From Hydrogenophilales bacterium 12-61-10 (GTDB lineage Bacteria > Pseudomonadota > Gammaproteobacteria > Burkholderiales > Thiobacillaceae), in contig NCCT01000014.1 of the NCBI GenBank assembly GCA_002279795.1, positions 1 to 37,988 on the forward strand: 37,988 bases of DNA, written 5' to 3'. A program made the translations under genes and the position numbers. Positions 1 to 8,821 of this stretch are shown here, in pieces; position 1 is the stretch's first letter, and the number at the start of each line of letters is the position of its first letter. The notes beneath the pieces were generated by a model. That model worked only from the letters and a program-made list of their open reading frames with translations. It was not told the origin of the DNA and searched no databases.

Positions 1-2670
1 CACTATCTGCACACCCTGTTCAATGCCGGTTCGGTGGCGGTTTTTGGCGCCAGCGAACGCGAGGATTCGGTCGCCGGCATCCTGTTCCGCAACCTGCGCC
101 ATGCCGGCTACAAGGGGGCGGTCTATGCGGTCAACCCCAAGCACGAGACGGTGTTCGGCGAACGCTGTTATGCCTCGGCCAGCGAGCTGCCGGCAGTGCC
201 GGAACTGGCCCTGATCGCCACGCCGGCGCCAACCGTGGCGGCGATCATGGAGGCCTGCGGCGAGCGCGGCATCCGTCATGCCATCGTGCTGTCGGCCGGG
301 TTTCGCGAGGTGGGCGCGGCGGGCGTGGCGCTGGAAGCGTCGCTGACGGAGGTCGCCAAAAAGCACGGCATCCGCTTCATCGGCCCCAACTGCCTGGGCA
401 TCCAGCGGCCGTCGATCGGGCTCAATGCCACGTTCAGCCAGGGCGCCACGCTGTCCGGCGACCTTGCGCTGGTGTCGCAGTCCGGCGCGATCTGCACCGC
501 GATGCTGGACTGGGCAGAAACCAACGGCATCGGCTTCTCCAGCGTGATTTCCACCGGCGCGTCGGCCGATCTCGATTTTGGCGAAATCCTCGACTACCTC
601 GCCACCGACACGCAAACCCGGGGCATCCTGCTCTACATCGAAGGTATCCGCGACGCGCGCCGGTTCATGAGTGCCTTGCGCGCAACCTCGCGCTTCAAGC
701 CCATCGTCATGGTCAAGGTGGGGCGCCATGCGGCGGGGTCGAAAGCGGTGCAGTCGCACACCGGCGCGCTGGTGGGGTCCGACGCCGTGTTCGACGCGCT
801 GGTGCGGCGCGCGGGCGTGGTGCGGGTCAACACCATCCTGCAGCTGTTCGCCTCGGCGCGCGCGCTGTCGACCCACATCCAGCCCGGCGGCAACCGCCTC
901 GCCATCGTCACCAACGGCGGCGGCCCCGGCGTGATGGCGACCGACCTGGCGGTCGAGTTGGGGGTGCGCATGGCCGAGCTGTCGCCGGCGACGATCGAAG
1001 CGCTCAACGCCGTGCTGCCGGCCAACTGGTCGCAGGCCAATCCGCTCGACATCATCGGCGACGCGACCGCCGAGCGTTATCGCGCCGCAGTGGCGGCGTG
1101 CCTGGCCGACGATAACGTCGATGGCGTGCTGGCGATGCTGACGCCGCAGGCGATGACGCGGCCGACCGAAGCGGCCGCAGCCGTGATCGAGGTGGCAAAA
1201 ATGTCCAGCAAGCCGGTGCTGACCTGCTGGATGGGCGAGGCGCAGGTGTTCGAGGGGCGTCGTCTGTTCAAGCAGGCGGGGATTCCCTACTTCACCACGC
1301 CGGAGCCGGCGGTCGAAGTGTTTTCCTTTTTGTCGGCGTTCTACGAGAACCAGCGCCAGCTGATGCAGACGCCGGGGCCGCTGTCGCAGCAGGTCGCGCC
1401 GGATGTGGAAGGCGCGCGCCTGATCATCGAGAGCGCGCTGGCGCATGGCCGCCATTTGCTGAACGAGGTGGAGTCGAAGGCGCTGCTGGCGGCGTTTCAC
1501 ATTCCGATCGCGCAGACGTTCATCGCGCGCGACCCGATGGAAGCGATGTTGCTGGCGCAGCAGATGGGGTTTCCGGTGGCGATGAAAATCAACTCGCCGG
1601 ACATCACCCACAAAACCGACGTCAACGGCGTGCGCCTCGGCCTGTCGAGCGGGCAGGCGGTGCGTGCCGCCTTTGGCGACATGCTGGCCGACGTCAAGCG
1701 CCTGCGGCCCGACGCCGCGCTCGACGGTATCGTTCTCGAACCGATGGTGGCGCGGCCGCATGCGCGCGAAGTGCTGCTGGGCATGATTTCGGACCCGGTG
1801 CTGGGGCCGGTGATCGTGTTCGGCGCCGGCGGCGTCGACGTCGAGGCCTTGCAGGATCGTGCGGTGACCCTGCCGCCGCTCAATCACTATCTGGCGCGCG
1901 ACCTGATCCGGCGCACCCGTGTTGCCACCTTGCTGGGCGCGTTCCGCAACCGTCCGCCGGTCAATATGGATGCGCTGGAGAGCGTGCTGCTGCGGCTGTC
2001 GGAAATGGTCTGTGAGCTGCCCTGGCTGGCCGAACTCGACATCAACCCGCTGCTGGTGGACGAACACGGCGCGCTGGCGCTGGATGCGCGCATCGTCATC
2101 GCGCCACGGGTGCCGACCGCCGACCGCTACAGCCACATGGCGATCCACCCCTATCCGGCGCATCTGGTGACGCATTGGCAATTGCCCGGCGGCAACGACG
2201 TCATCATCCGGCCGATCCGTCCCGAGGACGCCGAGCTGACGCAGGGCTTCGTCAAGAGCCTGTCGGCGGAAAGCCGCTATTTCCGTTTCATGGATGCGGT
2301 GAGCGAACTGTCACCCGTCGCGCTGGCGCGTCTGACCCAGATCGACTACACGCGTGAAATGGCGCTGCTGGCGCTGACCGAAATCGATGGCCGGGAAGTC
2401 GAGCTGGGTGTGGCGCGCTATGCCATCAACCCGGATGGCGAGTCCTGCGAATTCGCCCTGGTGGTCAACGACCAGTGGCAAAAACAAGGGATCGGCCACA
2501 AGCTGATGGGGGTGTTGATGGATGTGGCACGCAGCAAGGGCATGCAGACGATGGAGGGCGAAGTGCTGAAAACCAATCAGCCGATGCTGAAGCTGGTGCA
2601 GGGTCTTGGCTTCCGCAGCGAGCCGCACCCCGAAGACGACAGCGTGCGCAGGGTCGCGCGCGAGCTGTAG
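1..2670 (+). CDS. pat: Pat-type bifunctional ADP-forming acyl-CoA synthetase / GNAT lysine acetyltransferase (5' partial)
   Basis: The reading frame is open from base 1 and the residues before the first possible start (GTG at 34) already look like the family N-terminus, so the true start is upstream of the window. The visible part is 889 codons. Domain order: CoA-binding Rossmann domain (about residues 1-130, ending in GPNCLGI), succinyl-CoA-ligase-like domains (about 140-450, with SQSGAI and SHTGAL), ATP-grasp domain (about 480-700) and a C-terminal GNAT domain (about 723-889, acetyl-CoA loop QKQGIGHKL). Family knowledge: such proteins (Pat/YfiQ) acetylate lysines, classically on acetyl-CoA synthetase. 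The His in SHTGAL (codon 253 from base 1) matches the phosphorylated His of active ADP-forming acetyl-CoA synthetases, so a working synthetase half is possible; this is inference. It lies 21 bp before acetate kinase on the same strand. Confidence 0.88.
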   Translation, partial: HYLHTLFNAGSVAVFGASEREDSVAGILFRNLRHAGYKGAVYAVNPKHETVFGERCYASASELPAVPELALIATPAPTVAAIMEACGERGIRHAIVLSAGFREVGAAGVALEASLTEVAKKHGIRFIGPNCLGIQRPSIGLNATFSQGATLSGDLALVSQSGAICTAMLDWAETNGIGFSSVISTGASADLDFGEILDYLATDTQTRGILLYIEGIRDARRFMSALRATSRFKPIVMVKVGRHAAGSKAVQSHTGALVGSDAVFDALVRRAGVVRVNTILQLFASARALSTHIQPGGNRLAIVTNGGGPGVMATDLAVELGVRMAELSPATIEALNAVLPANWSQANPLDIIGDATAERYRAAVAACLADDNVDGVLAMLTPQAMTRPTEAAAAVIEVAKMSSKPVLTCWMGEAQVFEGRRLFKQAGIPYFTTPEPAVEVFSFLSAFYENQRQLMQTPGPLSQQVAPDVEGARLIIESALAHGRHLLNEVESKALLAAFHIPIAQTFIARDPMEAMLLAQQMGFPVAMKINSPDITHKTDVNGVRLGLSSGQAVRAAFGDMLADVKRLRPDAALDGIVLEPMVARPHAREVLLGMISDPVLGPVIVFGAGGVDVEALQDRAVTLPPLNHYLARDLIRRTRVATLLGAFRNRPPVNMDALESVLLRLSEMVCELPWLAELDINPLLVDEHGALALDARIVIAPRVPTADRYSHMAIHPYPAHLVTHWQLPGGNDVIIRPIRPEDAELTQGFVKSLSAESRYFRFMDAVSELSPVALARLTQIDYTREMALLALTEIDGREVELGVARYAINPDGESCEFALVVNDQWQKQGIGHKLMGVLMDVARSKGMQTMEGEVLKTNQPMLKLVQGLGFRSEPHPEDDSVRRVAREL

Positions 2671-2691
2671 CGCCTCGGATCGGTACGGTTA

Positions 2692-3873
2692 ATGGACACT
2701 GCATTGCTGATTCTCAATGCCGGCTCCTCCAGCCTGAAATTCGCCGTGTATCGGGCGGATGCAGCGCCGGCCCGCAGCGCGCAGGTTCGCGGCAGCATCG
2801 ACGCGATCGGCCAGCGCGCATGTTTCCGGGTGCGCGATGCCGCCGCTGGCCTGAGCGAGCACGAGGTGACCGTAGCCAATCATGAACAGGCGCTGACGCT
2901 GCTGCTCGACTGGCTAGAGGTGCAGCATCCCGGTTTGGTCCTGCGCGCGGCGGGCCATCGCGTGGTGCATGGCGGCGCCGAGTACCCGCATCCGGTGCGG
3001 ATCGACGATGCGGTTCTGACGGCGCTGGATCGCTTGATTCCCCTGAGTCCGCTGCATCAGCCGCACAATCTGGCGGGCATTCGCGCGTTGGCGCGGCTGC
3101 GCCCGGAGCTGCCGCAGGTTGCCTGCTTCGACACCGCGTTTCATCACACCCTGCCGCCGCGGGCGCGAAATTTTGCCCTGCCGCGCGAGATGAACGCGCG
3201 CGGCATCCGCCGCTACGGCTTTCACGGCCTGTCCTACGAATACATCGCCAGCGTGTTGCCGGCGCATCTGGGCGCCGCAGCCGAGGGCCGCGTGGTCGTC
3301 GCGCATCTGGGCTATGGCGCGAGCCTGTGCGCGCTGCGGCAACGGCGCAGCGTGGAAACTTCGATGGGCTTCACGCCGCTCGACGGCATTCCGATGGGCA
3401 GCCGCGCGGGCGCGCTCGACCCCGGCGTGCTGCTGTATCTGTTGCGCGAGGAGGGCATGAGCGTGGCGCAACTGGATGAGCTGCTGCACCAGCGCTGCGG
3501 CCTGCTCGGTGTGTCCGGCATCAGCGGCGACGTGCAGACCTTGCTGGCGAGCGATCATCCGCACGCGGCTGAAGCACTGGACCTGTTCGCCTACCGCACC
3601 AGTCAGGCCATTGCCGCCCATGCGGTCGCGCTGGGGGGCCTCGACGCGCTGGTGTTCACCGCCGGCATCGGCGAGCACGCCGCGCCGGTGCGCGCCGCCA
3701 TCTGCCAGCACTTGAGCTGGCTCGGGCTGCGTCTGGATGCAGCGGCCAACACCCGTCATGGCCCGTGCATCAGCCAGGCGGACAGCCCGATCGCCGCCTG
3801 GGTGATCCCGACCAACGAGGAATACGTGATCGCCCGCCATACCTGGGCGCTGACCGCAACACCTGCCTTGTAA
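2692..3873 (+). CDS. ackA: Acetate kinase
   Basis: 393 aa, full family length. It interconverts acetyl phosphate + ADP and acetate + ATP in the cytoplasm. Seen: N-terminal NAGSSSLKF phosphate-binding motif, GHRVVHGG, FDTAFHHTLP, YGFHGLSYEYI, the SMGFTPLDG signature followed by MGSR (Arg238, matching the catalytic Arg of the family), the C-terminal TAGIGEHA, and NEEYVIA carrying the metal-binding Glu. Oddity: the usual HLGNG loop reads HLGYG, with Tyr208 where characterised enzymes have an active-site Asn. GDIDP also reads GALDP. It sits between the Pat-like gene and the phosphoketolase, whose product acetyl-P is its substrate, so the three probably form one operon. No strong Shine-Dalgarno is visible before the ATG. 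Confidence 0.93.
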   Translation: MDTALLILNAGSSSLKFAVYRADAAPARSAQVRGSIDAIGQRACFRVRDAAAGLSEHEVTVANHEQALTLLLDWLEVQHPGLVLRAAGHRVVHGGAEYPHPVRIDDAVLTALDRLIPLSPLHQPHNLAGIRALARLRPELPQVACFDTAFHHTLPPRARNFALPREMNARGIRRYGFHGLSYEYIASVLPAHLGAAAEGRVVVAHLGYGASLCALRQRRSVETSMGFTPLDGIPMGSRAGALDPGVLLYLLREEGMSVAQLDELLHQRCGLLGVSGISGDVQTLLASDHPHAAEALDLFAYRTSQAIAAHAVALGGLDALVFTAGIGEHAAPVRAAICQHLSWLGLRLDAAANTRHGPCISQADSPIAAWVIPTNEEYVIARHTWALTATPAL

Positions 3874-3930
3874 TCTTGCTGGCCAACAATGGGGGCTGAT
3901 GCAGCCCCGACACGAACTGGAAGGAAACCC

Positions 3931-6315
3931 ATGACCGCACCTGGCCCCGCCACCCCGCCCGCACCCGGCGCCGACGAACTGGACCGCCTCAACGCCTACT
4001 GGCGCGCCTGCAATTATCTGGCGGCGGGGATGATCTTCCTGCGCGACAACCCGCTGCTGCGCGAACCCTTGAAGCCCGAACACATCAAGCAGCGCCTGCT
4101 TGGCCACTGGGGTGCAAGCCCGGGCCTGAGCTTTGCCTGGGTGCATCTCAACCGGCTGATCAACAAATATGACCTCGACGCGATTTTTCTCGCCGGGCCA
4201 GGTCACGGCGCGCCCGGCATCCTCGCGCCGGCGTATCTGGAAGGCGTCTACAGCGAGGTCTACCCCAACAAGGGCGAAGACGAGGAGGGCATGCGCCAGT
4301 TCTTCAAGGAATTTTCCTTTCCCGGCGGCATCGGCAGCCACTGCACGCCGGAAACGCCCGGTTCGATCCACGAAGGCGGCGAACTCGGCTACAGCATTTC
4401 GCACGCGTTTGGCGCGGCGTTCGACAACCCCGATCTGCTGGTGACGGTGATGGTGGGCGACGGCGAGGCGGAAACCGGGCCACTGGCCACCTCGTGGCAT
4501 TCCAACAAGTTTCTCAATCCGATCCGCGACGGTGCGGTGCTGCCCATCCTTCATCTCAACGGCTACAAGATCAACAACCCGACGATCCTCGCGCGCATTT
4601 CGCACGACGAACTGGACAACCTGTTCAAGGGCTATGGCTGGACCCCGTATTTTGTCGAGGGATCCGACCCGATGACCATGCATGCCGACATGGCACGCGT
4701 GCTGGAGCAGTGCGTGCTGGAGATCCGCCGCATCCAGAATGAAGCGCGCGCCAGCGGCATTGCGGGACGTCCGCGCTGGCCGATGATCGTGCTGCGCTCG
4801 CCCAAGGGCTGGACCGGCCCGGCCGAGGTCGACGGCAAAAAAGTCGAAGGTTTCTGGCGTGCGCACCAGGTGCCGATTGCCGACGTGCGCAACAACCCGG
4901 CGCATTTGCAGCAGCTGGAAGCCTGGCTGCACAGTTACAGGCCGGATGAACTGTTCGACGCGGCGGGCCGCCTGCGCCCCGAACTGAAGGCGCTGGCGCC
5001 CACAGGCAACCGTCGCTTGAGCGCCAATCCGCACGCCAACGGCGGCCTGCTGCGGCGCGCGCTGCGCATGCCGGACTTCCGCAACTACGCCGCCGAACTG
5101 CCTGGTCCCGGCAAGATCACGGCGGAAAACACCCGCCCGCTGGGCAAGCTGCTGCGCGACGTGATGGCCGGGAACATGCACAATTTCCGCGTGTTCGGCC
5201 CGGATGAGAACGCGTCCAACAAGCTCGACAACCTGTACGAAGTCACCCAGAAGACCTGGCTCGCTGATATCTACCCGGAAGACGCGGGCGGCAGCGAACT
5301 GTCGCCCGATGGCCGGGTGATGGAAATGCTGTCCGAACACACGCTGGAAGGCTGGCTGGAAGGTTATCTGCTGACCGGCCGGCACGGCTTTTTCTCGACC
5401 TATGAAGCCTTCGTCCACATCATCGATTCGATGTTCAACCAGCATGCCAAGTGGCTGGCGATGTCGGCCAAGGTGCCGTGGCGCGCGCCGGTGTCGTCGC
5501 TCAACCTGCTGATCACGTCGACCGTCTGGCGCCAGGACCACAACGGCTTCACCCATCAGGATCCGGGCTTTCTCGACGTGGTGGTGAACAAGAGCCCCGC
5601 CGTCACCCGCATCTACCTGCCGCCAGACGTGAACACGCTGCTGGTGACGTCCGCGCAGTGCCTGGAGAGCACCGACCTTATCAACGTCATCGTCTGCGAC
5701 AAGCAGAAGCACCTGCAGTATCTGGACATGGACGCAGCGATCAAGCACTGCACCAAGGGCATCGGCATCTGGGAATGGGCCAGCAACGACGACGGCGAGG
5801 AACCCGATGTGGTGATGGCCAGCGCCGGCGACATTCCCACCAAGGAAGCGCTGGCGGCAACGGTACTGCTGCGCGAACACTTTCCCGCGCTCAAGGTGCG
5901 CTTCATCAACGTGGTCGACCTCTACAAGCTGACCCCGGCCAGCGAACACCCGCACGGACTCAGCGACAAGGACTTCGACAGCCTGTTCACGCTCGACAAG
6001 CCGGTGATCTTCAACTTCCACGGCTATCCCTGGCTGATCCATCGCCTGGCCTATCGCCGCCACAACCATGACAACCTGCACGTGCGCGGCTACAAGGAAA
6101 AGGGCAGCATCAACACGCCGCTCGAACTGGCGATCCAGAACGAGATCGACCGCTTCAGCCTCGCCATCGACGTCATCGACCGCGTCCCCGCCCTGCGCGT
6201 GGCGGGCGCCCACGTCAAGGAAAAGCTGCGTGACCGGCAGATCGAGTGCCGCAATTACGCGTATGAAAACGGCGTCGACCTGCCCGAGGCGGATGCCTGG
6301 GCGTGGCCTTACTGA
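3931..6315 (+). CDS. xfp: Xylulose-5-phosphate/fructose-6-phosphate phosphoketolase
   Basis: 794 aa, the usual length of phosphoketolases. The start at 3931 is preferred over an in-frame ATG at 3889 because a clear GGAAGGA lies just upstream of it. The enzyme is TPP-dependent and cleaves xylulose-5-P (and often fructose-6-P) with phosphate into acetyl-P plus glyceraldehyde-3-P or erythrose-4-P. Seen: GPGHGAPG near the N-terminus, the TPP/Mg motif [19 protein letters not shown] (Asp177), [27 protein letters not shown], and [14 protein letters not shown] in the pyrimidine-binding domain. It lies 57 bp after acetate kinase. Together they give a phosphoketolase bypass from pentose phosphates to acetate and ATP, which in an autotroph would draw on Calvin-cycle sugar phosphates (inference). 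Whether it prefers X5P or F6P cannot be told from sequence alone. Confidence 0.94.
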   Translation: MTAPGPATPPAPGADELDRLNAYWRACNYLAAGMIFLRDNPLLREPLKPEHIKQRLLGHWGASPGLSFAWVHLNRLINKYDLDAIFLAGPGHGAPGILAPAYLEGVYSEVYPNKGEDEEGMRQFFKEFSFPGGIGSHCTPETPGSIHEGGELGYSISHAFGAAFDNPDLLVTVMVGDGEAETGPLATSWHSNKFLNPIRDGAVLPILHLNGYKINNPTILARISHDELDNLFKGYGWTPYFVEGSDPMTMHADMARVLEQCVLEIRRIQNEARASGIAGRPRWPMIVLRSPKGWTGPAEVDGKKVEGFWRAHQVPIADVRNNPAHLQQLEAWLHSYRPDELFDAAGRLRPELKALAPTGNRRLSANPHANGGLLRRALRMPDFRNYAAELPGPGKITAENTRPLGKLLRDVMAGNMHNFRVFGPDENASNKLDNLYEVTQKTWLADIYPEDAGGSELSPDGRVMEMLSEHTLEGWLEGYLLTGRHGFFSTYEAFVHIIDSMFNQHAKWLAMSAKVPWRAPVSSLNLLITSTVWRQDHNGFTHQDPGFLDVVVNKSPAVTRIYLPPDVNTLLVTSAQCLESTDLINVIVCDKQKHLQYLDMDAAIKHCTKGIGIWEWASNDDGEEPDVVMASAGDIPTKEALAATVLLREHFPALKVRFINVVDLYKLTPASEHPHGLSDKDFDSLFTLDKPVIFNFHGYPWLIHRLAYRRHNHDNLHVRGYKEKGSINTPLELAIQNEIDRFSLAIDVIDRVPALRVAGAHVKEKLRDRQIECRNYAYENGVDLPEADAWAWPY

Positions 6316-6486
6316 CGCATTGCGCTCGATCTGACACAGCCCTGGTTCGTCCCCGCCTCCTTCATCCGTGCAGGGCACCGTGCGCGCCGCGCCGCTGACG
6401 TTTTACAAGACGCGACCCGCTGGCTGAATCCTGCGGACGGGAACCCGAGCCGGCCTGGCCGGGTCATCGGTGAACGGTATGTGTAA

Positions 6487-6516
6487 GGAATGTCGGTACG
6501 CGACGACAAAGTCTGC
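6487..6516 (+). promoter_or_regulatory. Possible ECF (RpoE-like) promoter upstream of msrAB
   Basis: GGAATGT (6487-6493) and GTCTGC (6511-6516) are 17 bp apart and resemble the RpoE-type -35 (GGAACTT) and -10 (GTCTAA) elements. They lie 70 bp before the msrAB start. Neisserial msrAB is known to be under an ECF sigma factor, which makes this plausible. A second candidate -10, TAAGAT, is at 6531-6536. No other convincing element was found in the 272 bp gene-free stretch 6316-6587, and no intrinsic terminator is visible after the phosphoketolase. Confidence 0.25.
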
Positions 6517-6587
6517 AAGCGTGGCGGCGCTAAGATTGGCGCGCCGGCATGCACCCCCTTCAGTATGGTTTGCCAGAGGATTCCCAG

Positions 6588-7922
6588 ATGGTTATCACCC
6601 GTTCCATTTATGCCCTGTTCGCGGCGTTCAGCATGAGCCTGATGGTGAGCGCCTGCGCGCAGGAAAAACCGCCCGCCGGCCCGGTCAAGGCCAGCAAGGC
6701 CGCAGTCAAACCCGGCGCACCGCTGGATTCCATCGTGCTCGGCATGGGATGCTTCTGGGGCGCGGAAAAGCGCATGTCGGAAGTGCCTGGCGTGGTCGAA
6801 GTCGAAAGCGGCTACGCCAATGGCGAAATCGAGGGCAGCTACGAAGCGGTGCTCGAACAGGAGAACAGCTTGCGTCGCGGGCAATCGGCGAAGCGCAATC
6901 ATGCGGAAGTGGTAAAGGTCAGTTTCGACCCTGCGCAGACCAGCCTGGAAAAAATCCTGATCAAGTTCTGGGAAAGCCACGATCCCACCCAGGGCGACCG
7001 TCAGGGCAACGATGTCGGCAGCAATTACCGCAGCGCCATCTACACCCATAGCGACGCGCAGGCGGGCGTCGCGCGGCAAACCCGGGCGACCTACCAGCAG
7101 GCGCTGACGCAAGCCGGGCGCGGCAAGATCACCACCGAGATCGCCCCGCTGAAAACCTACCACTCGGCCGAGGATTACCACCAGGATTATCTGGTGAAGA
7201 ACCCGAACGGCTATTGCGGGCTGGGCGGCACCGGCGTGAACTACCCGGGATCGGGTTCCACCGCATCGACGCCCGCGCCCCGGCTCGACGGCAAGGCGCT
7301 GGCCTTCGACCGGCAGCTGGTGGTGTTCGAGGCCGAGCACTGCGATTTCTGCAAGCTGTTCAAGGCCGACGTGCTCGACCACTGGAAGTCCGAAGTGCCC
7401 ATCGTCAGCACCTTGAACACGAACGCGCCCAGCGGCTGGACGCTGGAGAAAACCCTGTTCGCCACGCCCACCATCGTGCTGTTCGAGAAGGGCAAGGAGG
7501 TGTCGCGTTACACCGGCTACAACGGCGAGAAGCCGCGCTTCTGGCAGTGGCTGGGGTTCCGATTGCTGACGCCTGAGCAGCAGAAAATCGCGTTCGAGCA
7601 GGGCACCGAAATGGCCTTCACCGGCTCCCACCTTGACGAGAAACGCCCCGGCACCTTTGTCGACCCGATCACCGGCGCCGCATTGTTTCGCAGCGACACC
7701 AAGTTCGAGAGTGGCACCGGCTGGCCCAGCTTTTTCAACCCGCAGCCCGGTTCGATCACCCTGCACGAGGACAGCAGCCACGGCATGAAACGCGTCGAAG
7801 TGCGCAGCGCCAGCTCGGGCATTCATCTCGGCCACATGTTCGACGACGGCCCGGCGCCCACCTACAAGCGCTATTGCATCAACGGCAACGTGTTGAAGTT
7901 CGTGCCCGACGCCAAGCCCTGA
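6588..7922 (+). CDS. msrAB: Lipoprotein MsrA-thioredoxin-MsrB fusion (peptide methionine sulfoxide reductase)
   Basis: 444 aa from the ATG at 6588, chosen because AGAGGA lies 7 bp upstream and the protein then begins with a lipoprotein signal (lipobox VSAC, Cys23); an in-frame ATG at 6549 would spoil this. MsrA domain at about 45-215, with GCFWG (Cys55) and resolving NGYCG (Cys210). Then a short thioredoxin-like segment at about 235-340, with CDFC (Cys252/255) and a cis-Pro loop FATPT. Then MsrB at about 345-444, with catalytic Cys430 in RYCIN. It repairs both S- and R-methionine sulfoxide, probably in the periplasm. Oddities: the thioredoxin module is in the middle, whereas in neisserial PilB it is at the N-terminus. 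MsrB lacks the CxxC zinc pairs, and its usual resolving Cys (SGCGWPSF) is Thr377. Its stop is 3 bp from the convergent ModE-like gene. Confidence 0.92.
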   Translation: MVITRSIYALFAAFSMSLMVSACAQEKPPAGPVKASKAAVKPGAPLDSIVLGMGCFWGAEKRMSEVPGVVEVESGYANGEIEGSYEAVLEQENSLRRGQSAKRNHAEVVKVSFDPAQTSLEKILIKFWESHDPTQGDRQGNDVGSNYRSAIYTHSDAQAGVARQTRATYQQALTQAGRGKITTEIAPLKTYHSAEDYHQDYLVKNPNGYCGLGGTGVNYPGSGSTASTPAPRLDGKALAFDRQLVVFEAEHCDFCKLFKADVLDHWKSEVPIVSTLNTNAPSGWTLEKTLFATPTIVLFEKGKEVSRYTGYNGEKPRFWQWLGFRLLTPEQQKIAFEQGTEMAFTGSHLDEKRPGTFVDPITGAALFRSDTKFESGTGWPSFFNPQPGSITLHEDSSHGMKRVEVRSASSGIHLGHMFDDGPAPTYKRYCINGNVLKFVPDAKP

Positions 7923-7925
7923 GGC

Positions 7926-8258
7926 TCAATCGTCGAGCGTCAGGTCGGCGGCGAGCTGGGCGAGATTGCGGGTGTGTTGTGCCTCGGCGCGCTGGAATGC
8001 CGCGATCAGCCGTTCGGCATCTTTGGTCAGGCGGCTGCCAGCCGGTCCGCTTTCCACCAGCGGAATTTGCCACGCGCTGTTCATCGCATCCACCGCGTCC
8101 CACGCTGCCTTGTAGCTCATCTTCATCGCCTTGGCGGCTTTGGAAATGGAGCCGGTTTCCCGGATGCGCTGCAGCAGTTCGATGCGGCCGCGGCCGAGGA
8201 AGTTTTTGCCGTCGAGCGTAAGCCAGAAACGGCCGTCGACCTTGAGGTGGGAATGCAT
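7926..8258 (-). CDS. ModE-type winged-helix DNA-binding protein (DNA-binding domain only)
   Basis: 110 aa from the ATG at 8258; codons further upstream do not resemble the family. The N-terminal two thirds match the LysR-like winged helix of ModE: GRGRIELLQRIRETGSISKA, then a recognition helix with MSYKAAWDAVDAMN, then LTKDAERL. It ends soon after this domain, so the molybdate-binding (TOBE) domains of full ModE (about 260 aa) are absent; single-domain ModE relatives are common in proteobacteria. Its target is unknown. It is encoded near a molybdoenzyme operon, but direct control of nar is only a guess. AGTGTA at 8265-8270 reads TACACT on this strand, a -10-like hexamer only 6 bp from the ATG, so the mRNA may have little or no leader. 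Confidence 0.82.
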   Translation of the reverse strand: MHSHLKVDGRFWLTLDGKNFLGRGRIELLQRIRETGSISKAAKAMKMSYKAAWDAVDAMNSAWQIPLVESGPAGSRLTKDAERLIAAFQRAEAQHTRNLAQLAADLTLDD

Positions 8259-8274
8259 CGGCCGAGTGTAGCAA

Positions 8275-8287
8275 ACGCAGCTTGCGT
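8275..8287. promoter_or_regulatory. Short inverted repeat between modE-like and DUF302 genes
   Basis: ACGCA-GCT-TGCGT forms a perfect 5-bp inverted repeat with a 3-bp spacer in the 80-bp divergent region. It lies 16 bp from the ModE-like start and could be an operator for that regulator. It may also be chance in GC-rich DNA. Confidence 0.2.
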
Positions 8288-8338
8288 GCCCGCGCGAAAA
8301 TGGCCGAAAATCAAGCCTCCTGTCCACGAAAGAGCGCC

Positions 8339-8797
8339 ATGAAAAAAATCATCACTGCGTGCGTCCTGTTCGGCCTGTCGATGCCTGCGCTGGCGACCGA
8401 CGCGTATTCCGTTCTGTTCAAAACCCAGGGCGATTTTTCGTTCGTGCGCGATTCGCTGCAGGTCGCGATCGAAGGCAAGGGGCTGGTGATCAATCACACC
8501 AACCTGATCGCCGGCATGCTGGAGCGCACCGGCAAGGATCTGGGCGCGACCCAACAGATTTATACGAATGGCGAGCAGTTCGAGTTTTGCAGTGCGACGA
8601 TTTCGCGCGCGATGATGGAAGCCGACCCGCATGCGATCACGATGTGCCCCTACATCGTGTCGGTGTACACGATACCCGGCGACGCCACCGTGTATGTCGC
8701 TTACCGCAAGCCCGGCCCCACGCACAACCCGGCGCTGCAAAAGGCGCTGGATCAGGTTGAAACGCTGTTGACCGAGATCATTGAAGAAGCGCTGTAA
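8339..8797 (+). CDS. Exported DUF302 domain protein
   Basis: 152 aa from the ATG at 8339, preceded by GAAAGAG. The N-terminus is a clean Sec signal peptide: MKK, a hydrophobic stretch, and cleavage after ALA around residue 19. The rest fits DUF302: a small alpha/beta fold with FVRDSLQVAIEGKGLVI near the start, then two cysteines (FCSA and TMCPY) and the conserved C-terminal TVYVAYRKPG. DUF302 proteins are widespread in sulfur-oxidising bacteria, and no biochemical role is established. It is divergent from the ModE-like gene and convergent with nnrS, so it is probably a single-gene unit. Confidence 0.8.
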   Translation: MKKIITACVLFGLSMPALATDAYSVLFKTQGDFSFVRDSLQVAIEGKGLVINHTNLIAGMLERTGKDLGATQQIYTNGEQFEFCSATISRAMMEADPHAITMCPYIVSVYTIPGDATVYVAYRKPGPTHNPALQKALDQVETLLTEIIEEAL

Positions 8798-8821
8798 GGC
8801 GTTTTATCCGCAACCGGCCAT

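Noticed and set aside
2914-6378. 1154-codon open frame on the minus strand opposite acetate kinase and phosphoketolase
   Set aside because: It is the complement of two well-supported genes, low-complexity in composition (His/Gln/Val/Arg-rich) and without any recognisable domain; long antisense frames are expected in high-GC DNA.
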